DNA of 62,604 nucleotides from CAZSWR01 sp964610885 (GCA_964610885.1 CAZSWR010000005.1:1-62604); one strand, 5' to 3'; counted from the first letter of the stretch, positions 10,501 through 18,311 are shown. Program-made: numbers and translations. Notes: a model not told the origin generated them from the sequence alone.

Positions 10501-11390
10501 TGCCCATAAGAGCCGCACACCCAGCCTGTGTTTGCATCGAGGAAAAATGAATTAGTATTGGCGCTATAGTATGACTGGAGCGTTTCGTCAGGGAAGTTCA
10601 AATCTGCCCATGTCAGTCCGGCATCGGTAGTTTTCATCACACCCGAAGCGATGGTATAGAAGGCATCCGTTTGGTTGATGAATTGCAGCTTGCCGTAAGC
10701 CGTTCCGGTTTGCGTCGATGCCCATTTAATTCCGCCATTCGTGGAGCGCGAGAGAGTTGTTTTCGTGGAGGCAAATGCTAAGGTGCTGTTGATGACGTTG
10801 ATTCGCGTAACGCTCTGGCCGATGCTTCCGGTCTTTGTCCAACTGCCGCCGGCATTCGTCGAGCGGTAAATATTGCCCGATTCGTCCCCGGCCCACAGCA
10901 ACTGGTCGGTTTCGAAATCCACTGCCTTGATCTTTGCATTGCCGTATGGCACCGACGAAGACCATGAGGTGCCGCCGTCGGTGGTTTTCAATACTTTGTT
11001 CTCCGAGGCGACCAGTCCATTGTTCATGTCTTTGAATTTGGCGTAGGCAAACCCACTGCCATAGACCGTGCGCCACGAAGCGCCGCCATTCGTGGTGAAA
11101 AGCAGGCCTTCGTTGTAGCAGAATACGAAATTATTAACGTCGAAAAAGTCTGCCGTGTACGTGTAGAAGCATTCGCGCGGGAGCTTCAGTTTCTCCCAAG
11201 ACTTGCCCCCGTCGGTCGTTTTGCCGACAGAATTAAGCCAGCCAACAAAATAGCCGTTGTTGGCATCGGCAAACCAAATGTCGATAATGTTTTGGTCGGC
11301 TGTGTTGGGATTGACCACTTCCCATTGGGCAAAGAGTGAGTTTGAAGCAATAATAAAACATAGCAATAGCATCAACAGCGCATTTCTCAT
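7581..11390 (-). CDS. Giant secreted YCF48-repeat protein with FN3-like domains and T9SS sorting domain
   Basis: A 1269-residue secreted protein. An N-terminal signal peptide (hydrophobic residues 4-21) is followed by about 13 repeats of the YCF48/BNR kind, each marked by TTDGGxSW or a variant. Next come three fibronectin-III-like modules (for example YELQVSADPTF and YYWRVRA), then about six more TTNGG/TTDGG repeats. The last 90 residues are a type A T9SS sorting domain (VYPNPATQYATVRYSL to GVYYCTVSSPEGKQTLRFSVVR). It should cross the outer membrane by T9SS and be attached or released at the cell surface. Two propellers separated by FN3 modules are likely. The ligand is unknown. The repetitive DNA makes it open to misassembly. 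Confidence 0.92.
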   Translation of the reverse strand: MRNALLMLLLCFIIASNSLFAQWEVVNPNTADQNIIDIWFADANNGYFVGWLNSVGKTTDGGKSWEKLKLPRECFYTYTADFFDVNNFVFCYNEGLLFTTNGGASWRTVYGSGFAYAKFKDMNNGLVASENKVLKTTDGGTSWSSSVPYGNAKIKAVDFETDQLLWAGDESGNIYRSTNAGGSWTKTGSIGQSVTRINVINSTLAFASTKTTLSRSTNGGIKWASTQTGTAYGKLQFINQTDAFYTIASGVMKTTDAGLTWADLNFPDETLQSYYSANTNSFFLDANTGWVCGSYGQLAQTTNGGESWAILGKELVGNLVSIRFPSPNVGYAFCERGEVLKSTDGGSNWTKKTNIDARWLLASAFESETTGWAISDIKYNETESKIVKTTDGGESWAVQFSSASARLKYISTIPNGKVAALGFAGTYLVSTNGGAAWESKQVGTQSDLNYIYFVTDQIGYICHSTGMLRTTDGGASWTPTTMTGNCHFVQFVTGLIGYCNSDENLFKTTDGGLSWAYVGKATESKFHFFKENLGYIISNIGHVSTTKDGGMSWSESGRLTFGSIKDLAFQTDSTFFIASDYSSILRHKKTFLPKTTLNSTNRDTTCVNLDKSPFTISWSGLPYELSPSYELQVSADPTFSTLTYSNTIPTSYFIFYDNIFNYDTKYYWRVRAVNQETNGEWSDVWAFTTVVGAPAPSAPEDGKTNVPLSTSLAWTGTQGATEYRVQLSLDKGFYSDIIFDEKQAGNTINADNLLRNTTYYWRVAQYKDCSYSKWSSTYSFTTIPYPPTKPKLYWPDSNSCDMNNQVDFSWMPGSYSEQLSGYELQASLDPSFAELIAHAEGLENPSYTCSLPIDKVIYWRVRAENIGGKGDWSNTWLLSMKDIADYWSKVFSNSMYINNDVTFINQDIGFVTCNPAYIQKTTNGGQTWTPIFSDYMDRLYGSCFLSATNGWAAGCDEFYYKGSIYHTSDGTNWSRVLTDTCGFADVKFADENNGWAVGAHAKIVNTSNGGEYWACQYFEQYKVLRKLMVMNPRRVWAVGDNGYNVRTTDGGRSWTRFSILDHDIASMTFVDSLNLWCCGRSGFIARSTDGGENWQEQYSCSNLDFNDIQMVDSDLGWIVGTSGVTLRTTNGGRYWSVKGAPTDKYIYSLSLLDRQTGWAAGMDGVVIKLRNTPIGTEDDQPAMSDGCQVYPNPATQYATVRYSLSNGGRVCIEVFNSMGELLQRLAPNQAASTGTNDFMLNVSDLPSGVYYCTVSSPEGKQTLRFSVVR

Positions 11391-12006
11391 CTTCTCTCCG
11401 AATAGAACAATTAAAAAAAAGAAAATACTACTTTTTGCGCTATTTTCAAAGGAGATACTTCATTGGAGTGCTTGCTGTTTTGAAGTTCTTTTGGTTCTAA
11501 AGGAATCTGTGTGGGGTTTTGATTGGTCAATTTCTGGTAAATGATTTCTTTGAAATTTCGCGCGAGCGATTAAATTCTGGTAGGTTTCGAAATCTTTGAT
11601 ATTCCGTGGAGATTGTATTATTTTTGGCTTCTATATCGTTTTGTATGGGTACTGTACTAAATAATCAGATTTATATTTTACCGCGTAGCGGTTGTTGTAT
11701 TGTAGCATATTGTTTGAATTTTAGGTAAGATTTCGCGTAGCGAATGTTTTATATGTTTGGTTGATTCATACAAAATATATATAACAACCGCTATGCGGTA
11801 TGATATGCAAAGGTGAAACAACTCACTACAATACAACAACCGCTACGCGGTATCAATCCGCAACAATTGCTTTCCTTGTATAGTGCAAAATGTATGAGGG
11901 GCCTAAGAAAGGAATTTGTTAACTCATTGATAATAATGGAGAAATGACTTGAATCGAACCCAAGGGTTAACCCATGGGATGGAACTGAGTTACTTTTCAA
12001 CATGCT
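11391..12006. other. Gene-free stretch of about 600 bases, mostly repeats
   Basis: No credible gene is present. It holds a copy of the two-hairpin repeat (11680-11852) and, at 11925-12003, a shortened copy of the repeat family whose ends contain TTCAACA and whose core is the palindrome GGGTTAACCC. The AT-rich first 280 bases probably carry the leader of the 7581-11390 gene; I see no clear promoter. Confidence 0.5.
11680..11852 (+). repeat. Two-hairpin dispersed repeat, copy A
   Basis: It starts with the hairpin ACCGC-GTA-GCGGT, then TTGTATTGTAGCATA, then a second hairpin TTCGC-GTA-GCGAA, then a GTTGATTC segment, and ends with two inverted ACCGC/GCGGT hairpins. The same order, with the same spacer sequence, occurs inverted at 21744-21866 and direct at 56577-56665. 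Confidence 0.8.
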
Positions 12007-12459
12007 CTAAGCAAAAAGTATCTTCCCAACTGCTTTCCTGACATTTGTGCCGGCAGCGGCGGCCGATATTCCCGGCTGGTGAAGTTCTTTGGGGAAAATA
12101 ATGGCAAACATACCTTCGGCGAGACCAATGAAATCAACTTCGGCCTTGACGAATCCAATATCTTTTGCGGAATCGAAATTCCCGATTGGGGCGCCCAGCG
12201 GCTCCACGGCGAAACCGATGCGCTCCGCACCGCTTAGGACGCATTGGACGTCAATGTACTTCTCGTGGTATTCCGGTAGCGATTCCTCGGGCCGCTTGCT
12301 TGTGTATTCGGCGATGGAAACGTAGGAGCCATTGCCAAGCTCGTGGCGCCCCAGCGGCAGCAGCGATGCTTCGCCGGAAGCTAAGAATTTCAGTGTTTTC
12401 TCGATTTCCGAACCGAGGCAATAGTACTTATATGCGTTTTCTAATCTATCGATAATCAT
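12007..12459 (-). CDS. YhcH/YjgK/YiaL family protein (DUF386)
   Basis: A 150-residue protein of the YhcH/YjgK/YiaL family, a small cupin-like fold. Visible family motifs are EYHEKYIDVQCVLSGAERIGF and FAIIFPKELHQPGI, which supply the His/Glu metal ligands. Members occur in sialic-acid or sugar-acid operons and are thought to act as anomerases or beta-galactosidase subunit-like proteins. No such operon is visible here, so the substrate is open. Length is usual for the family. The start is the ATG at 12459. Confidence 0.88.
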   Translation of the reverse strand: MIIDRLENAYKYYCLGSEIEKTLKFLASGEASLLPLGRHELGNGSYVSIAEYTSKRPEESLPEYHEKYIDVQCVLSGAERIGFAVEPLGAPIGNFDSAKDIGFVKAEVDFIGLAEGMFAIIFPKELHQPGISAAAAGTNVRKAVGKILFA

Positions 12460-12645
12460 TGTTTTGTCCTAATTCTTCTGGAGGTCTGAACCGTTGATTT
12501 AGCTGATCAATATGATTAAATTGAAAATGAAGGTGGTAAGAAATGAAATCATTCCAATCAATTATATCATTGATTCAGTGGTTCAGACATCTTGCCGGAA
12601 TAACAATTCTTTTACCTTGCAACTTTAAACTTTTTACTCTCTGAT

Positions 12646-13383
12646 TTAGAACAGTTTTTCCAAACCGGAGACCACGATGGGTTCCACCGAGAGGAAGGCT
12701 TCGGCATAGCGCACGCCCACGAGCGCACCGAAATGAATTGCGCGAGCCTCCAATTCTTCGAGGAATTCCGGCCGTGATAGCCTCGTTACTGGCCCGCCCT
12801 CCTCGGACTTGCCCGGGACGTACACTTGCGACGAGTATGCCTTGATGGCAAGCATTTTCTTCTCGTGCGTATCGGTGATGTCCACGTAGAAATCCGGTTT
12901 CTTCGGGAATTCGTACGATTGCAAATAGCTGTACATACGGCGAGTCCTGTATGGCTGCTGCTGTTCGCCATTGTATTCGGTTGTGAGTTTCTTAAGGCCC
13001 GAAAGGAACATGGCACGGCGTACAATTTTGTGAACTGCTTCGTGGTCCGGGTGGCGCTCGAAGCCTTGGTTCATCATCACAGCTTTCGGCCGGAAACGGC
13101 GAATCATTTCGATTGCCAGCGTTACGTTTTCATCGGATTTATCGAGGTGGCCGTCCGGACGCGACAGGTTTATCCTTTTGTAAACGCCCATGATTTCGGC
13201 GGCTTTGTGCGCCTCGGCAAGCCTCTGCTCGGGAGTGCCGCGAGTGCCCATTTCGCCTCGAGTGAAGTCCACGATCACTACTTTCCTGCCGCTTTCGGCC
13301 ATTTTGGAAACTGTACCGCCACAGGCAAGCTCCACGTCGTCCGGGTGTGCTGCAAAGCAGAGTAGGTCTATATTTGTATCCAT
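12646..13383 (-). CDS. bshB1: Bacillithiol biosynthesis deacetylase BshB1 (PIG-L family)
   Basis: A 245-residue zinc deacetylase of the LmbE/PIG-L fold. AHPDDVELACGG (residues 12-23) carries the metal-binding His-Pro-Asp-Asp and HPDHEAVH carries the later histidine. RGEMGTRGTPEQRLAEA is characteristic of the BshB1 subgroup. BshB1 removes acetate from GlcNAc-malate to give glucosaminyl-malate, the second step of bacillithiol synthesis in the cytoplasm. BshA and BshC are not in the window. Bacillithiol is common in Bacteroidota, which fits the lineage call. The gene stands alone on the minus strand. Confidence 0.9.
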   Translation of the reverse strand: MDTNIDLLCFAAHPDDVELACGGTVSKMAESGRKVVIVDFTRGEMGTRGTPEQRLAEAHKAAEIMGVYKRINLSRPDGHLDKSDENVTLAIEMIRRFRPKAVMMNQGFERHPDHEAVHKIVRRAMFLSGLKKLTTEYNGEQQQPYRTRRMYSYLQSYEFPKKPDFYVDITDTHEKKMLAIKAYSSQVYVPGKSEEGGPVTRLSRPEFLEELEARAIHFGALVGVRYAEAFLSVEPIVVSGLEKLF

Positions 13384-13432
13384 TGTTGCTTTATGTATAT
13401 TATATTTATAATTAATTCCTGATACGATTCCA

Positions 13433-13820
13433 ACTAAGAGCCTGTTGAAAAAGTATTATTCTTTCTTATAACCCCTTTCTCCAGAATGGAGAGAGGGGTT
13501 TGGGGAGAGAGGCAAAGAATTGCAATTCAAAGTAGATTATATACTTATGCAAACTCTGTCGGCCTCACCCCTACCCCTCTCCATGAATGGCGAGGGGTAA
13601 GAATGAAATAGTAACTCTGTGCCATCCTACGGGTTAACCCGTAGGTTCGACCCAAGTCATATCTTCAATATTATCAATGTATTAGCAAAATCCTTTCTTT
13701 AGCCCACTTTGAAAAAGGGGGTTGGGGGATTTCACTATATTTCAATGGCTTACCGCAATGTTTACAGTGGGTTGAAACCCATTGTTGCCAATCAAGTACT
13801 ATTTCAACAGCCTCCTAAGG
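13433..13820. mobile_element. MITE-like element with GTTGAAA/TTTCAAC inverted ends
   Basis: A 390-base gene-free element. The left end reads CTAAGAGCCTGTTGAAAAAG and the right end CTATTTCAACAGCCTCCTAA, an imperfect inverted pair. Inside are several hairpins, including CCTACGGGTTAACCCGTAGG, and a stretch (CTTTGAAAAAGGGGGTTGGG) also found near 44460, 53500 and 55790. It carries no transposase and is best read as a non-autonomous element or a composite of two. Confidence 0.6.
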
Positions 13821-13869
13821 CGCTGTAGGAAACCAAAGCTATGAAAAAACCCGCCATTCGCTGTAACAA

Positions 13870-13956
13870 TCCCTAATTTAAGAAAAAAAGAATTCTTGTT
13901 CATCTTTCCTTTCATAATTGCGCTGCCCTTGAAATAAAAAGTGGCAGACGCCACCT
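13870..13956. repeat. Left arm of long inverted repeat around methyltransferase gene
   Basis: About 87 bases containing GAATTCTTGTTCATCTTTC and GCGCTGCCCTTGAAA, ending in the small hairpin GTGGCAGACGCCAC. The reverse complement, with few differences, lies at 14894-14977. The right edge of this arm runs into the stop codon (13955-13957) of the methyltransferase. Confidence 0.85.
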
Positions 13957-14683
13957 ATTTCGAGAACGAGCCGAGAATCGTTTGCGCATAGCTTTCGTCC
14001 ATCATATTGATGAAATCTTTAGGATTTTTCACCATATCGCGGTATTCCAATTTATCGATTTCGGCGAAAAGTTTCTCGTCGATTTCGAGTTCTTCGGCGC
14101 TGAGCACGGCTTTGGGTCGGACGATGCCAAGGCCGAAATCGCATTTGAGCACGCACACTTCCAATTTGTCGGCGTAGCGCTTCCGCAGGTATGGAATTGC
14201 CTTCCAGACGTCTCCGCACCACTCGCCCGTCCAGCCTTCGACGTTTCTGGCCTCTTCGGGTGTCGGGTACGATTCTGTGGGGAGCGCAGCCGCTTCGTGG
14301 GGCGGGAAGCAATCGTGCATGACAATTATTCCCTTCGGATTCAGGTGCTTGAGCGAATTCAAGACATCGGACAGAGCGGCGCGGTACGTGTGCAAGCCGT
14401 CCACCAAAACGGTATCCAATGTGCCGATTGATTCGAGGAAATCGCGCCTTTGGCGGAAGAATACGTCGCTCTCCTCCACGAAGTATTTATTATTCATATT
14501 CTTAGGCTCGCGAACCATCCACATTAATTTGCTGACAATGTTCATCTTGGGATATGGATCAACTGCTATTTTTTGTTTTGCCCTGATAGGAAAAAATGAA
14601 AGGCCCTTTTCGCAACCAATTTCTAAATATGTCTCGAAATCAGTTCTCTCGAAGACGCCATTGATTAATTTAATTCTATTCAT
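13955..14683 (-). CDS. Class I SAM-dependent methyltransferase
   Basis: A 242-residue protein of the Methyltransf_24 type. Motif I-like sequence is YLEIGCEKGLSFF (about residues 19-31), the acidic end of strand 2 is KIAVDPYPKM, and later strands read TVLVDGLHTYRAALSDVLNSL and GIIVMHDCFPP. These proteins often act on sugars or small molecules in surface-glycan clusters. The substrate is unknown. The gene lies exactly between two arms of an 85-base inverted repeat (13870-13956 and 14894-14977), which suggests movement as a unit or two independent repeat insertions. Confidence 0.82.
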   Translation of the reverse strand: MNRIKLINGVFERTDFETYLEIGCEKGLSFFPIRAKQKIAVDPYPKMNIVSKLMWMVREPKNMNNKYFVEESDVFFRQRRDFLESIGTLDTVLVDGLHTYRAALSDVLNSLKHLNPKGIIVMHDCFPPHEAAALPTESYPTPEEARNVEGWTGEWCGDVWKAIPYLRKRYADKLEVCVLKCDFGLGIVRPKAVLSAEELEIDEKLFAEIDKLEYRDMVKNPKDFINMMDESYAQTILGSFSK

Positions 14684-15064
14684 AACATTGCATATTTATT
14701 AATGATTAATAATGCAATTTACAAAATTCCGGCTTCAATATCAAAGTTTGAAATTAAACATTAGATTAATTCATTTGCAGTTCCAACAAACCAAAAGCCT
14801 CCGCGCCCGATATAATTAACCACGAAATTGGGTCTTTGAAATCATTTTTCCTATGCCTGAGACATGCCAAGTGCACGAGGAAATGAGCAACAAGGTGGCG
14901 ACTGCCACTTTATTTTCAAGGGCAGCGCAATGATGAAATGAAAGATGAACAAGAATTCATTTATCCTTATATTAGGAAAATGGAAATCCAATAAATCGTG
15001 ATTTGCACCCTTTAAAAACATTGAAACTCAAGTCCATGTGTTTAAATTGAAGATAATGAATGTA
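14684..15064. other. Gene-free stretch of 381 bases with right inverted-repeat arm
   Basis: AT-rich upstream region of the methyltransferase, then the inverted-repeat arm at 14894-14977. No promoter, RNA gene or protein gene is convincing. Confidence 0.4.
14894..14977. repeat. Right arm of long inverted repeat around methyltransferase gene
   Basis: Reverse-complement partner of 13870-13956. It contains GGTGGCGACTGCCAC, then CTTGAAA-type sequence inverted, GCAGCGCAATGATG and GATGAACAAGAATTC. Roughly nine in ten positions match the left arm by eye. Confidence 0.85.
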
Positions 15065-15919
15065 TTACCTCAATACTGCTTCGGCTTTCCTCTTGATTGT
15101 ATCGAGCCAGACCCGGCGGATGATTGCGCTGCCCGGATAGATGATTCGCCAATAGCGCCCGAATCTTTGGCTGTCCCCCCGGCCGGTGCCATGCACTCGG
15201 GTCTCTGTGCTGACGAGCGTTTCGCCATCCGCGAGCGGTTCAAATCGGAAGTTCATTGCCACCTTCACGTAGCCCGGTTTGCCAAATTCTAAGAATTCTT
15301 TGGTCGAATTAACCTCTGGCGGCGGCGCAGAGGAAGCGTCTTTGCGCAGCATAGACGTTTTCAGAATCATCAACGTAACAAATTCTTCCGGCGCCAGAAC
15401 GAAGAAATTAAAATCTGGCGTTTCGAATGTATCGGTTCCGCAAATGCTTTTTGAGGCGCGGTCGCTCATGTCCACGTTTTCGTCGGCAATGCCTCGGATT
15501 TTCATCAGTAAATGAATAACCGGAATATCTTTGACACCGGTTTCGTGCAAAGTATTTTTTATCTTTTCGGCCGATGTTTTGATTCGGACGGTATGCAGTT
15601 CGTTGAAAGAATAAATTGGCAGTAAATCATCAATCTGTTGGTCGGTCGTGTGCGACTTTTTTGCCGGAACCGGCCACAGGAGCGAACCGATTGAAATAAC
15701 AACTCCACCGGCCAAAACGCAAGCAGCCCCGGCGCGGCTTGATATGAACAAAAACGCTAATGGTTCCACCAGCGAAGAGGCTCCTGCGAGCGCGAGTATC
15801 GCACCTATCCAGAAAAAATACGATGGAGCGTAGAAATGTGCGTAGTGCATCAGCCGAAACATGATAAGCAAAGCTAATAGAATCGTGGCGATGCCCGGAA
15901 CGAAGTAAAACAAATCCAT
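15065..15919 (-). CDS. Membrane protein with C-terminal SRPBCC/START-like domain
   Basis: A 284-residue protein. The first about 105 residues hold four probable membrane helices (FVPGIATILLALLIMFRL; FFWIGAILALAGASSLV; and two more ending LLWPVP). The soluble remainder resembles the SRPBCC-like proteins of about 170 residues that end YWRIIYPGSAIIRRVW, with the usual VAMNFRFEPLADGETLVSTETRV strand pattern. Known relatives bind hydrophobic ligands; no function is proven. It follows rpiB on the same strand, separated by a terminator at 15932-15967. Confidence 0.72.
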   Translation of the reverse strand: MDLFYFVPGIATILLALLIMFRLMHYAHFYAPSYFFWIGAILALAGASSLVEPLAFLFISSRAGAACVLAGGVVISIGSLLWPVPAKKSHTTDQQIDDLLPIYSFNELHTVRIKTSAEKIKNTLHETGVKDIPVIHLLMKIRGIADENVDMSDRASKSICGTDTFETPDFNFFVLAPEEFVTLMILKTSMLRKDASSAPPPEVNSTKEFLEFGKPGYVKVAMNFRFEPLADGETLVSTETRVHGTGRGDSQRFGRYWRIIYPGSAIIRRVWLDTIKRKAEAVLR

Positions 15920-15931
15920 AATAATCCCGCT

Positions 15932-15967
15932 AAAAAATAAAAAAACTCCGCAAGCAGCTTACGGAGT
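15932..15967 (-). terminator. Rho-independent terminator after rpiB
   Basis: On the minus strand a 10-bp stem (ACTCCGTAAG / CTTGCGGAGT, one G-T pair) with a 3-base loop is followed by a T-rich run of about 14 bases. It ends the rpiB transcript before the 15065-15919 gene. Confidence 0.85.
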
Positions 15968-16023
15968 CATACGGAAAAATTAACAAATTGTTACTATTCT
16001 TTTATAAGTCTTTATAAATCATT

Positions 16024-16464
16024 CTACCATCCGGTGAGGAAATGGATCTTCTCGACGCGGATCATGTGTCGCCCGCCTTGGAATTCCCCTTCGATGAAGG
16101 CTAAAACGATTTTTTTGGCCATTTCGATGTCCATCAGGCGCGCACCGATTGCAAGCACATTCGCATTGTTGTGCTCGCGCGAAAGAGTGGCCATCTCCGG
16201 GCTGGTGCAGTTTGCGCAACGAATTCCGGTTACTTTGTTTGCCGTTATCGAAACGCCGATGCCAGTGCCGCAAACGACGACGCCATAGTCGGCAATACCG
16301 GCGGCAACTGCCTCGGCCGTTGGGAATGCGTAATCCGGATAATCCACCGAATCTGGAGTAAATGTGCCAAAATCAAGCACTTGGTAGTCCAATTCCTTGA
16401 GCCATTCCATAAGTAACTTCTTATACTCAAACCCGGCGTGATCCGCTCCGAAAGCTATTTTCAT
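16024..16464 (-). CDS. rpiB: Ribose-5-phosphate isomerase B
   Basis: A 146-residue RpiB/LacAB-family enzyme that interconverts ribose-5-phosphate and ribulose-5-phosphate in the pentose phosphate pathway. Residues Asp8-His9 (GADHAG) and the catalytic Cys65 in VVCGTGIGVSITANKV are present, and the length is normal. GIRCANCTSPEMATLSREHNNANVLAIGARL is the conserved second half (residues about 81-112). The start at 16464 borders the AT-rich DnaA-box region, and a terminator follows at 15932-15967. Confidence 0.96.
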   Translation of the reverse strand: MKIAFGADHAGFEYKKLLMEWLKELDYQVLDFGTFTPDSVDYPDYAFPTAEAVAAGIADYGVVVCGTGIGVSITANKVTGIRCANCTSPEMATLSREHNNANVLAIGARLMDIEMAKKIVLAFIEGEFQGGRHMIRVEKIHFLTGW

Positions 16465-17045
16465 ATTCTATTATCCAGTTATCTTTAGTCAATTCAACAT
16501 ATTACTACATTTTGCCGATTTTATCAAGAACTTATCCACATTCTTTCCAAAAATCAACACTACAAAAATAATAATAATTTAACAACTTGTGTATAATCTT
16601 ATTCAATTTTTGTACTTGTGGAAACAGTCCACACAGTTGTCAACAAGTGCTGAGTTATCAACACTGATTTCAACAGGCTTCCTTATCAAAAAACGGCTTC
16701 ATAAACTCTTTATTTTATTGAATCTAAATATAGTCCAAGTATTTATTTTCCACTTATCCACACCGTTTATATTGTTATATTCTTTTATTTAATTAAATAA
16801 GAGAACAATATAATAAGAAGGAATTTGCTCTATAACGCTTTGAATTTTTAGTTTAAAATACGCCTTTTAACAGTCGAAATTGAATCTTGAAATTTCTAAC
16901 CACCCCAGAACCCTTCGCTACGCAAAGGTTTTCTCTCCCCTCCTTAGTAAGGCAGGGGAAAAAGGGGAGGTTTCTAAGTTTTAAAATATTACTAACCTAA
17001 AACGACATAGAACCAAAGAACTATTGAAATTAATATTTCAAAAAA
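16465..17045. other. Gene-free AT-rich stretch: candidate origin plus repeat
   Basis: No gene is present over 581 bases. The first part (about 16490-16830) is the DnaA-box cluster listed separately. The second part (16891-17045) is a dispersed repeat whose other copy at 19326-19582 is interrupted by a MITE. Confidence 0.6.
16490..16830. other. Candidate oriC: DnaA-box cluster with AT-rich flank
   Basis: Three perfect TTATNCACA boxes occur: 16532-16540 (TTATCCACA, plus), 16588-16596 (TTATACACA, minus) and 16754-16762 (TTATCCACA, plus). A one-mismatch box (TTATCAACA) is at 16655-16663. A strongly AT-rich tract (about 16765-16815) lies beside the last box and could be the unwinding element. Such clustering in a gene-free region is the usual look of a bacterial origin. 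Genes on both sides are on the same strand, so strand switching does not support it directly. Confidence 0.55.
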
Positions 17046-17046
17046 C
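16891..17046. repeat. Dispersed repeat F, uninterrupted copy
   Basis: It begins AATTTCTAACCACCCCAG, contains CCTTCGCTACGCAAAGG and a GGGGA-rich hairpin, and ends ATTGAAATTAATATTTCAAA at the serS stop. The second copy is at 19326-19582, where a 130-base element is inserted. Confidence 0.75.
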
Positions 17047-18311
17047 TATCCAATCGTATCGAATCTGCAATATTCGCGCAAGCATTCGGGAACCTTCACC
17101 GTACCATTTTCCTGTACGTAGTATTCAAGAATGGCAACCATTAGGCGCGAGGTGGCCACGCCGGAGCCGTTGAGTGTATGGACGAATTCAGGCTTGGCGT
17201 TCGGGGCGGGGCGGAAACGGATATTTGCGCGCCTGGCTTGGAAGCTCTCGAAATTGGAGCAGCTGGACACTTCGAGCCATTTGTTTTCAGCCGGAGACCA
17301 TGCCTCCAGGTCGTAGGTTTTAGCGCTCGAGAAGCTCGTGTCGCCGGTGCAGAGCAATATGCGGCGGCAAGGTATGTCGAACGCCTTCAGGATGTCTTCA
17401 GCGTCGCTTGTGAGCGCTTCCAGCTCTTCGTAGGAATTCTCTGGGCGAGCGAATTTTACCATTTCCACTTTGTTGAACTGATGGACGCGCAGCAGTCCGC
17501 GAGTATCTTTGCCATAGCTGCCAGCTTCGCGGCGGAAACATGGCGTGTATCCTGTAATTTTAATCGGCAAATCCTCGACCGAAAGCATTTCGCCGGAGTA
17601 GAAGTTTGTCAGAGGCACTTCGGCGGTTGGGATCAAATAAAGTCCGTCTTTCTCGGCGAAATACATATCTTCTTCCATTTTCGGAAGCTGGCCTGTGCCG
17701 TGCATTGCGCCCTTGCCCACTATGAGCGGCGGAAGCATTTCTGTGTAGCCGTGCTTTTCGATGTGCGTATCGAGCATGAAGTTGATGATTGCGCGCTCGA
17801 GTGCTGCGCCCTTGCCCACGTAGAAAGCGAAACCGGAGCCGGACAGCTTTGTGGCACGCTCGAAATCGATGATGCCGAGCTTTTTGCAAATATCAATGTG
17901 GTTGATTGAAAGTTTTTGGTCGCGGAACTCGCCGAAGCGGTGAATCTCGATGTTGTCCTCGGCATCGCGCCCCACTGGTACGCTCTCGTGCGTCATGTTC
18001 GGGATGCGTACGACCAATGCTTCGAGTTTTTCTTCCTCCGCGCGCAGGTCTTCGTCGTATTGTTTGATTCTGTCTGATACTTCTTTCATCTCGCGAATTT
18101 TGTCGTCGGCGTCTTGTTTTTCTTTTTTCAAAACTGCGATTTCGGCGGAAACAGTGTTGCGCAAGCTTTTCAATTTCTCTGCTTCTTGGATAATACCTCT
18201 GCGCGTTTCGTCGATCGCGAGAATTTCGTCGATAACAGGCTTTTCGTTTTTGTTTTCGATATTTTTGCGGACGAGTTCGGGGAACTCGCGGATAAATTTA
18301 AGATCTAACAT
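17046..18311 (-). CDS. serS: Seryl-tRNA synthetase
   Basis: A 421-residue class II aminoacyl-tRNA synthetase that charges tRNA-Ser. Residues 1-105 form the tRNA-binding coiled-coil arm (IREFPELVRKNIENKNEKP, then long Glu/Lys-rich helices). Motif 2 is seen in GYTPCFRREAGSYGKDTRGLLRVHQF and motif 3 in TLNGSGVATSRLMVAILE. EVSSCSNFESFQARR is the usual serine-site loop. Length is typical. The gene starts 33 bases downstream of queD's stop, so queD and serS may share a transcript. Confidence 0.98.
   Translation of the reverse strand: MLDLKFIREFPELVRKNIENKNEKPVIDEILAIDETRRGIIQEAEKLKSLRNTVSAEIAVLKKEKQDADDKIREMKEVSDRIKQYDEDLRAEEEKLEALVVRIPNMTHESVPVGRDAEDNIEIHRFGEFRDQKLSINHIDICKKLGIIDFERATKLSGSGFAFYVGKGAALERAIINFMLDTHIEKHGYTEMLPPLIVGKGAMHGTGQLPKMEEDMYFAEKDGLYLIPTAEVPLTNFYSGEMLSVEDLPIKITGYTPCFRREAGSYGKDTRGLLRVHQFNKVEMVKFARPENSYEELEALTSDAEDILKAFDIPCRRILLCTGDTSFSSAKTYDLEAWSPAENKWLEVSSCSNFESFQARRANIRFRPAPNAKPEFVHTLNGSGVATSRLMVAILEYYVQENGTVKVPECLREYCRFDTIG

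Noticed and set aside
7581..11390. Regular TTDGG-coding repeats taken as a possible CRISPR or tandem DNA array
   Set aside because: The repeats are protein-level YCF48 units of about 40 codons with diverged DNA, not direct DNA repeats with spacers. No CRISPR array was seen in the window.
11940..12000. tRNA-like sequence before yhcH (GAATCGAACCCAAGG)
   Set aside because: It resembles a T-arm by chance; the rest cannot fold as a cloverleaf, and the core GGGTTAACCC belongs to a repeat family.
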